DNA from: Arcuatula senhousia
Lineage: Eukaryota > Mollusca > Bivalvia > Mytilida > Mytilidae
Direction: 5' to 3'
DNA: 64,000 bases
NCBI GenBank assembly: GCA_963971305.1
Contig: OZ020309.1
Location: forward strand, 17,477,001-17,541,000
Shown here piece after piece: positions 48,039 through 58,089 of the stretch. How positions within the stretch are numbered: the stretch's first letter is position 1; the number at the start of each line of letters is the position of its first letter. A model generated the notes under the pieces. That model ran no database searches. It was not told where the DNA came from and was given only the letters and a program-made list of their open reading frames with translations. Both the position numbers and the translations under genes were made by a program.

Positions 48039-49146
48039 CAGACCTTTTCACAGGTCGAGTACAAGTCGAGAAAAAGGTTGAGTACAAGTCGAGTACTTAT
48101 AGACTTGGCATCATTTTATATTGACTGTGTTCCTTGCTATATTGTTGATGTCTCAGCTAGGTTTACCCTTCAGAAAGCGATTAGAAGCAAAGATAAACAA
48201 GAGGCTCACAGGAGCCTAAATCGCTCACCTGTTCATTCTATGAAGACTTTTATAGAGCTTAATTGAGCTGAAAGTTTAAGCAAGAAAAGACTTTTCTCTA
48301 TCTGCAATAGTATTCTATAAGCAAAATACTATTTTCCACCTTTAAAGGACCAGAACCCCTTTAAGAGATCATCTTCGAATTTCGACCATCTGAAGACCGT
48401 TTTAGATCTTAATAAGCTGAATGTTTAAACAAGTAACAACTTTTCTCTTTCTGCACAGTATATACATATTAACTTATTTAAATGACAACTCATTGCCTGA
48501 ATCCTGAATTCTTGGATTGTCCCTGTTACATGTACATTCAACATGTACAGCTTTTGAAATAGTTTTACTTGCCAGGAAGGATTTTTACCAGCCAGGGCCG
48601 GGGTAGCGGAACATCTGCTTTTTTCACAGACTGGGTAAAGCTGAATATGTATTAATGATTTTTCTTCTTCTCTTTTTTCAATCACATGTATCTCAATTTG
48701 ACTTGTTATGAAATATTTAGTAAAAATGATTGTATTTTTAAGAACCAGCAAATTTTCAGTTTCAACTTGATTCTAACAAGTATATTTTCGGATATATACA
48801 TGTAGCACGGCTAAGCATCTGTATCATTTCTAACCTAAATTTCAATGTGATCAAGTTAATTTTCAATGCCAGCCATCGATCTGTTTGCTGAAAAGAAAAA
48901 ACACATTGTAACTTTAGACAGTCATCAAAGATGACCTTTTTTTATAAAGAATACAAAAATGGCAATACAATTTTACTTTTATGTTAATTTTATGCATTAG
49001 TTGTTACAGAATAAAACAACATAGATGCATTGCCAAGCGGATCAGTGTAGCATTGAAAAATGACTTTATTCATCTCTGTTCTTTTCCCAATACTATATGT
49101 ATTTATTTCAACAGTCAGGTACATTTTAATTTACAAAAATAATGAA

Positions 49147-49216
49147 ACCTAGATAGCTTAAAGAAAAGCGCTTGTTTATGATAACAAGAGATACAGGTTC
49201 AAATCCTGTTCTGGGT
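49147..49216 (+). pseudogene. tRNA-like sequence (copy B)
   Basis: Duplicate of the 70 nt tRNA-like sequence at 10513-10582, apparently unchanged. Confidence 0.55.
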
Positions 49217-51335
49217 AGAAAGTAGAACTTTAGATGACAAGTCAAGCCGACCATACCAGGATCTAGTAAGAAATCCATTATTAAGTAAGCGAATCCACCC
49301 AGACCAATTTCTCCCAACTTATATTAGTTTTATGAAGAGTCTAGAAAATTCCGAACAGAAATCTTACATACTTCTTTTCATTCGTTTCTGTCCCCCACAC
49401 TTATAAACCCTGACAAAAATATAGTATTGAAATTATCTAAAGGTAAGGTTGATATTGAGATTAATTAAACTGTTAAACACATGACTCATTTATTGTACAT
49501 GAACAGTAACAAGCTATTTATAAGGGCATGAAATGAAATAGAGAAACACAGGAAACTTGTCTCATAAATACGATTGCCCTCAAAGCAAATGTTTAATGTT
49601 CTCTGCTATATAGCAAATCTTTATAATGAGATGTGGAATAAATGTTCACGACACAACCTTCATATTTTAACAGATGTTTTGAATATCCTCAACAGAAAGC
49701 AGTCTGGTGCCTTCAAGGAATTATAAGTCAAGCATTTAATTTTCCTAATCAGTTACTTATTAATTAGTGAACTGTGTAAGGTAACGATAGCACTCTAAAG
49801 AAATTGTTCTAAAGTAATAGGATTATTTATTAACTCGCATTACTTGTACTTGAGCTAATTTGATGTCTTTGTCTGGCTCCTTCTAAAAGCTTCAAAACGA
49901 TTCATAACTCCATGTACAATGTACTAAATGCATAAGAAAACAACAATTGTTTTTATCAACTTCAATTAAAAACCACAGTTAACTCACTGTAATTTATTTG
50001 TTTAAAAACAATTACATTTTTTTATCAGGGTAAACATTTGTTAAGTTCAAGGTCAAAAGTCTTCAAAAAATAATCTTACTGTGAAAAATTTTGCAGTGGT
50101 TTAATGTTCAACTCAATTGGAAACTGAAGCAAGCTGTTTTGATACCAAATATGACCACTACGAAGAAATCAGTTCGTGCCTGTTATAGCGCACCTGCATA
50201 TACCTATTAATCTTGTGTTCTATTCTTTTATATTGTAGAAAGTATTAATTCATATCATTATAAAATTAGAACGTAGTTCAGTTACAGAGGTCAAGATCAT
50301 TTATTTTATACTTGTATACATGTACTTCATTGACAATGGTTAGTGCTGGTTCTACAGCAGTGACAGTTGGTGTATGTAAACTGTTAACATAACTCTCTAG
50401 TGTGCAATGGCAGAAACTTACAAAAGAAAACAAATAGAAATAACTAATAGGAACTAACATAAAGATGTTGAGAAATGGAACATAACAGTCAACTTCCAAA
50501 CAACAGTTACACTGGACACAAAAGTGAAAACGCAAACAAACGACATAAAACGCTTGAAATATGCATCTACAAAACAAATGTAATCTTTTTACAATTTCTG
50601 TTTATAATTAAACTGAATTTTGTCTGATTACAACTAGAATAAACTAATCATAACCTGTTGTACTAAATGACCAAGCCTGCTACAAAGATCTGACTTCAGA
50701 AGATTGGAAGCAACATGTTTCTATGACCCAATAACAAAATCTAGAAGAGAAATGTATATTTTCTTAATTTCAATTATAAGGATACATTTACATGATGGAT
50801 AAACCTCATATATTTTGTATTTGTAGATCTCCACATGTGAAGACATGATTGAAGCATACACACTAACATCAGGAAGTTATGAGAACACACTTCCACATCT
50901 ACTTACTTAATACTGACAACCCAACTTGAAGATACAACGAAAAGCTGAATTCTCAGAGATGTATAAAAATCAGACCCATGTTATTGTAACGACATGGAAC
51001 CAACTACCAAAAAGTATTGTCACCAAACATCAGACCCATGTTATTGTAACAACATGGAACTACCTGCCAAAAAGTATTGTCACCAAACCTATTCTGCAAT
51101 CGTTTTAAAATCGACAAATATTGAAACAACTTTGAATTTCGAATGGCAGGTACAAACCACGAAAACCAAAAGAAAGATTGAGTATTTAATAAGTGTTCAT
51201 TGCATGACATTCATAAAACAAGAACAATGTACAAACATAAAAACCTTTTCTGCAATCGTTTGAAAATTTGAAACACAGAATGTCTATAAACATGTAGTTA
51301 GACGAATTATTGATCAATGATGAAGCTCTTGTGTT

Positions 51336-51450
51336 TCCATGTTTTACGTGTTGTCTGTTTTTGTCCCGTTCTTGTTTGTGTTTACTGGTTTAGTCTCTGC
51401 CCTTTCGGACTTTTGACATTCGGATACCCCATTGGTACCTCTTCTTCTCT
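51336..51450 (-). repeat. Inverted GTCAAAAGTCCGAA dispersed repeat
   Basis: GTTTACTGGTTTAGTCTCTG, CCCTTTCGGACTTTTGACAT and TACCCCATTGGTACCTC are the clear reverse complement of the module at 12430. This is the best-preserved copy of that end. Confidence 0.65.
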
Positions 51451-51616
51451 AAATGTATGAGACACAACATCAATAAAATAAGACAACCTTAACAAAAGAA
51501 AACATGGTGTGATATAAGTGTACGTGACACAACGCCCATACAATAACACAATTTTTGTCTCGCCTGCGAAGTAGGTGTTACTTTACTGGCGGCGGCGACG
51601 GCGGCGTTAACTTTTT

Positions 51617-52138
51617 GGAAAAGTTTTATGAGCACCTCCATATATCAAGAACTATAGGTCCTGGGTTGATGAAACTTGGTATGCATATGCCTTTGTAGTA
51701 GCCTAGCACAGTTGCATCCCCATCTTTTGACCTTGACCTTGATTTTCCGGTTGAGTGACTTTGACAATTTTCAATACATATAATAGCAATGGAAAAGTTT
51801 TGCGAGCACCTCCATATCTCAAGAACTATAGGTCCTGGGTTGATGAAACTTGGTATGCATATGCCCCAGTAGTAGCCTAGCACAGTTGCATCCCCATCTT
51901 TTGACCTTGACCTTGATTTTCCGGTTGACTGACTTTGACAATTTTCAATACATATAATAGCAAAGGAAAAGTTTTGCGAGCACCTCCATATCTCAAGAAC
52001 TATAGGTCCTAGGTTGATGAAACTTGGTATGCATTTGCCCCAGTAGTAGCTTAGCACAGTTGCATCCTCATCTTTTGACCTTGACCTTGATTTTCTGGTT
52101 GAGTGACTTTGATTATTTTTATTGCATATATTTGCAAT
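51617..52138 (+). repeat. 174 bp tandem repeat, three units
   Basis: Units begin GGAAAAGTTTT at 51617, 51791 and 51965; the third ends near 52138 and decays at its right end. Each contains CAAGAACTATAGGTCCTGGG, AGCACAGTTGCATC and TTTGACCTTGACCTTGATTT. 174 is divisible by three, so a 143-codon frame stays open on the minus strand, but it is not a gene. A GC-rich GGCGGCGGCGACGGCGGCG tract (51583-51605) precedes the array. An inverted diverged monomer is at 14811-14970. Confidence 0.92.
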
Positions 52139-52309
52139 GTTTAAGTTCTATAAACATCTTATGATCTCAGAAACTGAAAATCCATGTAAATTCAAAATAA
52201 AGTGGAAGTAAGAAAGAATAATTGTTTCTGATGGTGCCGGCAGGCAAGACATACTTTAGTGTTAACTCTTGTTTTAATACAAAAATGATATTGTGATGCT
52301 GCATATGTG

Positions 52310-52520
52310 TACTTGGCATAGCATGAATGTTGCTACACAAGGAAGGCAAGTTGACTATTGGAAAGTGGAATCTATCACATTTGTCATAGAGCTTTGTTTA
52401 AAGTTTTTTCTTGGTGTTTTAGATCCAATTATAAAGTATGTCTGCTATAGAATCTGTTGTGTCCTTCATCTCAAGGTCATGAGTTTTCTAAGTTGTGAAT
52501 TGATCGAATTTATCGAATTT
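52310..52520 (-). pseudogene. Small reverse transcriptase remnant
   Basis: ATGTTGCTACACAAGGAAGG, TTGTCATAGAGCTTTG and AGAATCTGTTGTGTCCTTCA align in order with 42538-42690 of the minus-strand relic, so this is a fragment of the same polymerase in the same orientation. Confidence 0.6.
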
Positions 52521-52597
52521 CTATCACTGATTGCACCAGACAAAATATACCTGAAACCATCAATTACAATTTACAACAATATAATTTTCAGTTAAAA

Positions 52598-52667
52598 ACC
52601 TAGATAGCTTAAAGAAAAGCACCTGTTTTAAGTAACAGGAGATCCAGGTTCAAATCCTGGTCTGGGT
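52598..52667 (+). pseudogene. tRNA-like sequence
   Basis: 70 nt with perfect 7 bp acceptor stem (ACCTAGA/TCTGGGT, counting G-T pairs), GCTT/AAGC D-stem, CCTGT/ACAGG anticodon stem and CCAGG/CCTGG T-stem around TTCAAAT. The anticodon loop has eight bases (TTTAAGTA) and the D-loop lacks GG. The sequence on either side is unrelated to the other copies. Confidence 0.5.
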
Positions 52668-52730
52668 AAAATAACAATGATGGTACATTGTTTTGACGTT
52701 AATTCTTTTTTCATTTGATATTTGATTTTT

Positions 52731-52885
52731 CAGTCAGATGTATTGTATTGAAGTTTGAAGTTTTTCTCCATTTGATTTTACAATTATTTTATTTTTCAGT
52801 CAGATGTATTGTATTGAAGTTGATTCTTTCTCCATTTAATTTTACAATTATTTTATTTTTCAGTCAGATAATATGTATTGCTATT
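52731..52885 (+). repeat. About 65 bp tandem repeat
   Basis: CAGTCAGAT-TGTATTG recurs at 52731, 52797 and 52861, each preceded by ATTTTT and the first two followed by TCTCCATTT and TTTTACAATTATTTT. Two full units and a partial third are present. Confidence 0.85.
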
Positions 52886-53697
52886 TAAACTGATAAAGTA
52901 AACTTTACAAACGCCTTAATGTTACAGACCTAAGACAAAAACAACTAACAAGTTAAAGAACTAAAAAATTTAGAGCATACAATTGTGTTGTGATGCTGTT
53001 TTTCATCAGTGATGCTCAAGTCAGACAAAAGTCAAAATGTAAAGTAAAAAATACAAATGTTTCAAGCAGCCTTATTTGGTTTTTATCTTTTTCCTAAGGA
53101 CTTAAAAGCATCTTATTTAATGCATTCAACATGTCATTTCAAGTACTGCAATATACATGTAACTGCATGTGCAAGCTGGTTTCCTGTAATTCGATATACT
53201 TAGAACATTATATTGCATTTATTACATTTATTCATTTAATTATGCGTTAATATTCTTGTATTTTGATTTGACATTTATTCTTTAGATTTTGCATTATTCT
53301 TTTATTTTGATTTGACAAGGATATCAAGTCAGGACCATTGCGATCTTCATTTTCTCTGGTATGTCTTTGCCTTGTTGTGTCTTTTGTTCTTGGATATATG
53401 AGATTGATCATCCCAGTTCAGTAATTTGTTACTTTTTTCAACCTCACATATTTTGTATTTGTAGATCCTGACTTTACAATGTTGCTGCCATATGCAAACT
53501 GTTCAAAATGAAAGCATCTCTCCAGTACTAGACGACCATGAAAATATAATAACGAGATGCAGAAAACATGGAATAAGTTTACACTACACAACATACACAA
53601 ATTAATGAAATTTTAAAATAAAAGACAATCTCATAAGAAATGACAATTATAACAAAACAAAGTTATCATGCAGTAATACATTGTTCTGTTTATCAAA

Positions 53698-53767
53698 ACC
53701 TAGATAGCTTAAAAGAAAAGCGCTTGTTTAAGTAACAAGAGTTCCAGGTTCAAATCCTGGTCTGGGT
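53698..53767 (+). tRNA. tRNA-like sequence with complete cloverleaf
   Basis: This is the best copy. Reading 5' to 3' it has ACCTAGA, TA, GCTT-AAAAGAA-AAGC, G, CTTGT-TTAAGTA-ACAAG, AGTT, CCAGG-TTCAAAT-CCTGG, TCTGGGT, so all four stems pair fully. The loop places AAG as anticodon, nominally leucine, but leucine tRNAs have a long variable arm and this has four bases. The D-loop lacks GG, so the A-box is poor while the B-box is perfect. It may be a tRNA-derived repeat head or pseudogene rather than a functional gene. Its 3' half is tandemly amplified immediately downstream. Confidence 0.35.
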
Positions 53768-54012
53768 TAATCATGATTCTAATATTTAAGTAACAAGAGT
53801 TCCAGGTTCAAATCCTGGTCTGGGTTAATCATGATTGTAATATTTAAGTAACAAGAGTTCCAGGTTCAAATCCTGGTCTGGGTTAATCATGATTGTAATA
53901 TTTAAATAACAAGATTTCCAGGTTCAAATCCTGGTCTGGGTTAATCATGATCAAATCCTGGTCTGGGATAATCAGGTTCAAATCCTGGTCTGGGTTAATC
54001 ATGATTGTAATA
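53730..54012 (+). repeat. 58 bp tandem array of tRNA-like 3' halves
   Basis: Units start AAGTAACAAGAG at 53730, 53788 and 53846 and AAATAACAAGAT at 53904, exactly 58 bases apart. Each holds half of the anticodon stem, the whole T-arm with B-box and the TCTGGGT acceptor strand, then TTAATCATGATTGTAATATTT. Two shorter, rearranged units follow to about 54012. The first unit is the 3' half of the tRNA-like sequence at 53698-53767. Confidence 0.93.
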
Positions 54013-54249
54013 TTAACGATGGAAAGGACATACTCTTTTGACATTTATTATATCATTTAAAGCCCTTCAAGTCAGTCAGACATCGATTTTCTGGATGTTG
54101 CGGCAGTTAGTTAAACTTGTGGAGTTTTCTGAATATTTAATAACAACACAAGAAACGTACCATTTCCATTCATTTCCTTTGACTTAAAAGTTTAATAGCA
54201 ATAGAAATATCTCTAAAAGACGTTGTAGGAATGATCTGAGATTTCGGCA

Positions 54250-54900
54250 CAGCATGTTTGTGGTCCATTGCATCAATCTCGGACCACACGTCAGGCGTTA
54301 ACAAATTTTCTCTCATTTAAAATTCTAACACCCGTGAAAGTTAGCGCTACTGGTTGAGTTTTAACTCGATGAAATTAGCAGGCTCTGACACCAACATTTC
54401 TGTATTGGAGAACATATCAAAATTTTGAATTATCCGTTCAAAATTATGCCTAAGGTTCTTTCCTACCCAAGACATAGGTTAATCATCTTACTTTTAATTT
54501 GGTTTCCCAGTCCTGTATTTTTGGTTTTATCGTTCTATGCTCTTCATAATCATATAGTGTTTTGCATTTTCAAACAATATTTTTGGTAGAGTGCTATGGA
54601 AAGCCAACGGGGTCAACATTCTTCATTGTAATTTGTACATTTTTTACTCGTAACTCGTTGATTTGTATACTGTTAATTTATAAAATGTCGATTTGTAGAT
54701 TTGTAAATTATTTATTTTGTAAAAGTCAATTTGTAATTGTTAATTGCACGTTTGTTATTCGTTAACTCGTTGATTTGTATCAAATCATTATACGGATGAA
54801 GAATTTTGACCCCGTTGGCTTTCCATACAGTGCCTCTTATGCGTCTTGAATAGACGAGACACGCGTCAAGTTAAGCAAAATTTATTGTAAGCAACTTTTT
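54250..54900 (-). repeat. Inverted dispersed repeat, split by a nested MITE
   Basis: In reverse orientation this has the parts of the 38296-38640 repeat: CCTACCCAAGACATAGGTTA, CAATATTTTTGGTAGAGTGC, then after the MITE CTTGAATAGACGAGACACGC. The interruption lies inside the AGTGCCTCT box. Confidence 0.8.
54595..54828. mobile_element. 234 bp MITE nested in a dispersed repeat
   Basis: TATGGAAAGCCAACGGGGTC at the left and the inverse complement GTATGGAAAGCCAACGGGGT at the right are near-perfect terminal inverted repeats. AGTGC at 54590-54594 and 54829-54833 is a 5 bp target duplication inside the host repeat, whose intact copies show the empty site. The interior is a string of GATTTGTA, TAACTCGTTGATTTGTA and AATTTGTA words. 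No transposase is present. Confidence 0.88.
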
Positions 54901-55860
54901 GTCATTTTAATCTGTAATTTCATGATACATGTAGTATCAATATATTCATTCAGAAACCAATTCAAATATTTTTTTCTTTGGCATGAACTCCAAAGCAAAT
55001 GGATTATAACACATTGTATTGAGATCAACAAATAATATTCCACATAACATCACAACAATACAGTAATTGAAATGCCAGTACAAAGTGAGGACCATTGTTA
55101 TCTTCCATTCTTTTGTATGTCCGCTTGAATTTGTATTCTCAAGTCAAGTAAACTTTATTTAAAGTCGGTAGAGGTATTACAATAAACGCAATAAGCTCTT
55201 CAGAGTTTTTAAAACTGACATATACAAAGTTTAGACATCTATTTATATAATTAACACATAACACATTGAATATGACACAAGGCATCTAACATACAAATAC
55301 CCAGATCACATATCAATTAAGCACATAAAACATGCAGAACAAACATACACATCACAGCTTTAATAAAAAAAAACGTTTAAAGCACTAAATTGAAAACAAA
55401 AATCAAAATAACAAAATCATCCTTAAAAAAATAGGCAAAATAAAACAGAAACAAGAACAGATTATTAGCTAAGACTAGCTTAATGTCTCACAGAAAGAGC
55501 AAGCACATCCCCTTCTTGAAAACTGAAAAAGTTAACTTGTTCAAGAAGCAAAGAGGCACCAATGGGACTAAGTGTCAAAAGTCCGAACGGGCAACGACGA
55601 AACCGATAAACACGAACAAAAACAGCATGAAGAAACACAAACCACAAAATCAACAGAACATTATTTATGTGCTGCGCATTATTTATGTGCTCTACAAAGC
55701 AATTTCATATCTTCAGGCGTTGATGTGTTTAAAAGGTTTTAAAGATCATTTAAACCCCTTCACATATGCAATATTCTCTTACGAGTTGTAACGTATAGTT
55801 TTACGAGATTTTGCAAGATTTTCCTTTTTACGATCTATAATCCGGGCTTTCGCTTTTTCT

Positions 55861-56331
55861 TATAGACAAAAAAGATCGTAGACTGGATCTCACTTTTAAT
55901 CTCACTTTCCGTTATATTTATGATGTCATTTCATTGAACAATTCTCGATTTGGTGACTTTCTCCATCCTATAAATTCACAGATACTTGAAAAAAAGACAC
56001 TATGGATTCTAGGAAGTCTGCTTCATATTTATATCTACATCTTGAAATAGACATTCAAAGAAAACTTTCAACAAAGCTCTTTGACAAACGTTTTGACTTT
56101 AACTCTCCCTTCATGAGTAGCAACATACCGTCCGCTCCAGCTTATGGAGTTTACGTAACTCAATTGATACGTTATTCAAGAGCTTACGGGATTTCCATCA
56201 ATTTCCTTACCAGAGCGTCACGTCTGACACAAGAATTGCTCACACAGTGTGATGTTGCTTCTCGGTTGCTGTCTTCACTTAAGAAATTTTACGGAAAACA
56301 TCATGCGCTAAAAAACAAATTTCTCATATGA
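55861..56331 (+). pseudogene. Reverse transcriptase C-terminal relic (copy B)
   Basis: Duplicate of 12742-13212; the terminal 109-codon frame is identical at protein level. Confidence 0.7.
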
Positions 56332-56556
56332 GTGCAGATATTGGTTTATCATAAGGTTTTGTTTTGTCGTCCTTACTTTATTTGACACACTGAATTGCAA
56401 TACCCCCATGCACGTTTAAGACCCCTTTGTAGAGTTCGGTAAGGGCTCAATTAGGGCCGCTATAAAAGCAACACTCGCCCACTGCTAGCTGGAGAGGGAT
56501 TCACATAAGCATTAGGCTTGTTACCAAATTCAGGATAAATAAAGAAGCGTCAAGTT

Positions 56557-56799
56557 GGTTACTTATTCCCTATTCCTTATCTAATTAACGAATAAGTAAC
56601 TTATTTCTTATTCTTAAGAATAAAGTAAATAGGGAATAAGTAACCAGTAGTCTATTCCTTATTTATTTTTTCAACTGGATTTCGCAACACCATAATTTTT
56701 TGAAATGGTTATTATTTTATTCCATCTCGCCATTCCTTATTTTCCAGAACACTAAATAGGGAATTAGTAACTGGTTACTTATTCCTTATTCTCTGGGGT
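56557..56799. repeat. Foldback module (copy B)
   Basis: Duplicate of 13438-13680 with the 18 bp arms unchanged and a single-base change in the loop. Confidence 0.75.
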
Positions 56800-57929
56800 C
56801 AGATAAGCTATTGCCAACACTTTGCGTCCGTAGTTCGTAAATCTTTTTAAACGTTAATTGCTCTGACGCAATAGTTTATTTGCAACCAAACTTTTGGTCA
56901 AAAGTAAACTATTGTTTTGTTTACCTTTTTACTAGCCATCGTACAACACCTTTTATGACATTATGAAAACTGATGCGTTATTGCAAAAAATTGAACCCTC
57001 AAACAAGGAAACAATCACTTATTTTGTTTTCCTTAAAATTCAAAGTCAATATACGTACTATGTTTTCGGGTGTTCGGTTACTTTTTATATTCTTAACCTT
57101 TAAATTCAAAGTGCATTTAAAAATCCCCCAAACAAATTGTATAATGAAAGACAAACAAAAAACCAGTGTCAATTCTTTGCATGCGTAGGTGTTTGAAGAC
57201 ATTAAATGAGATGGTACGAGATCGTAAACAATAAATTATATAATGCATGTGCCTAAGTACTTTCAAGCGTATTATCCTCGTACTATATTCGATGATATTC
57301 TTATGTGTTTTTTTTTTAAATCCTTAGACCTTCAGTCTCAATCGTATTCTATTTGAATGTGATTTTTAGTTTAAACAAGTTAGGGACTGGCTTGCCAATA
57401 AAGTGAAATTGTCCTGTTCCATTTCCTACATACCTTCTCAGCACTCAAGTTCTCGAAGTATGCGGAGAAGTTTCTGTCTCTTTGTGCGTACTAGTTCAAA
57501 TAACACAAACTCAAGTCGTCACGAGAGTTAACTCAGGTGTTCCTAGATTTTAAATGTGAAACAGCAATAGAACATAGAACATATTTTATTTTCCAATCAA
57601 GGGCCCAACAATTGGCAGCATGAGTATACATATAACATTTAAAGAGAAAATAACAATAATTAAAGAGTAACAATCACACATCAGAGTAGCAATATGATGA
57701 TCATCTACTAGTATAACATCAAACACTCCTTGACTTTCCCTTACTTCATTGTCCATTTGTAATCTTTTTGGCTTGTGCATATATATACTGTATTTATTTT
57801 CATTTGTAATTACCATGAACCCGCCTTGTAAAGTACAACAGCCTGTACACTTGTTGCCGCCGCCCGTTAAAATAAACAATTATATTTCATATATTTTGGG
57901 GTAAAGATAAACGGACTGCATCAAAGTCA

Positions 57930-58089
57930 CTCAACCCGGAAAATCAAGGCCAAGGTCAAAAGATGGGGATGCAACTGTGCTAAGCTACTTCTGGGGCATA
58001 TAACAAGTTTCCTCAACCGAAGACTTGTAGTTCTTGAGATATGGAGTTGCTCATAAAACCTAAACAATCGCTATTATATGTATTGAAAA
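57930..58089 (-). repeat. Single monomer of the 174 bp repeat (copy B)
   Basis: Duplicate of 14811-14970. Confidence 0.6.

Larger units (their letters stand above)
50563..55007. other. 4.4 kb segment unique to copy B
   Basis: Copy A reads straight through this point at 11888. Both edges carry TAT, so a 3 bp target duplication or microhomology is possible. The segment is a mosaic: an inverted GTCAAAAGTCCGAA repeat, a 174 bp tandem array, a reverse transcriptase remnant, two tRNA-like sequences, two tandem arrays and a dispersed repeat with a nested MITE. No single element spans it, and no terminal repeats were found. A short direct repeat (CAGACCCATGTTATTGTAAC) occurs twice at 50972 and 51031. 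Confidence 0.75.

Noticed and set aside
51626..52057. 143-codon minus-strand open frame with three similar protein repeats
   Set aside because: It lies wholly in the 174 bp tandem repeat. The period is a multiple of three, so the frame stays open by repetition, and the translation has no recognisable domain.
53730..54012. CRISPR-like array of regularly spaced repeats
   Set aside because: Both the repeated part and the spacer are identical from unit to unit, so it is a tandem satellite, in a eukaryotic context.
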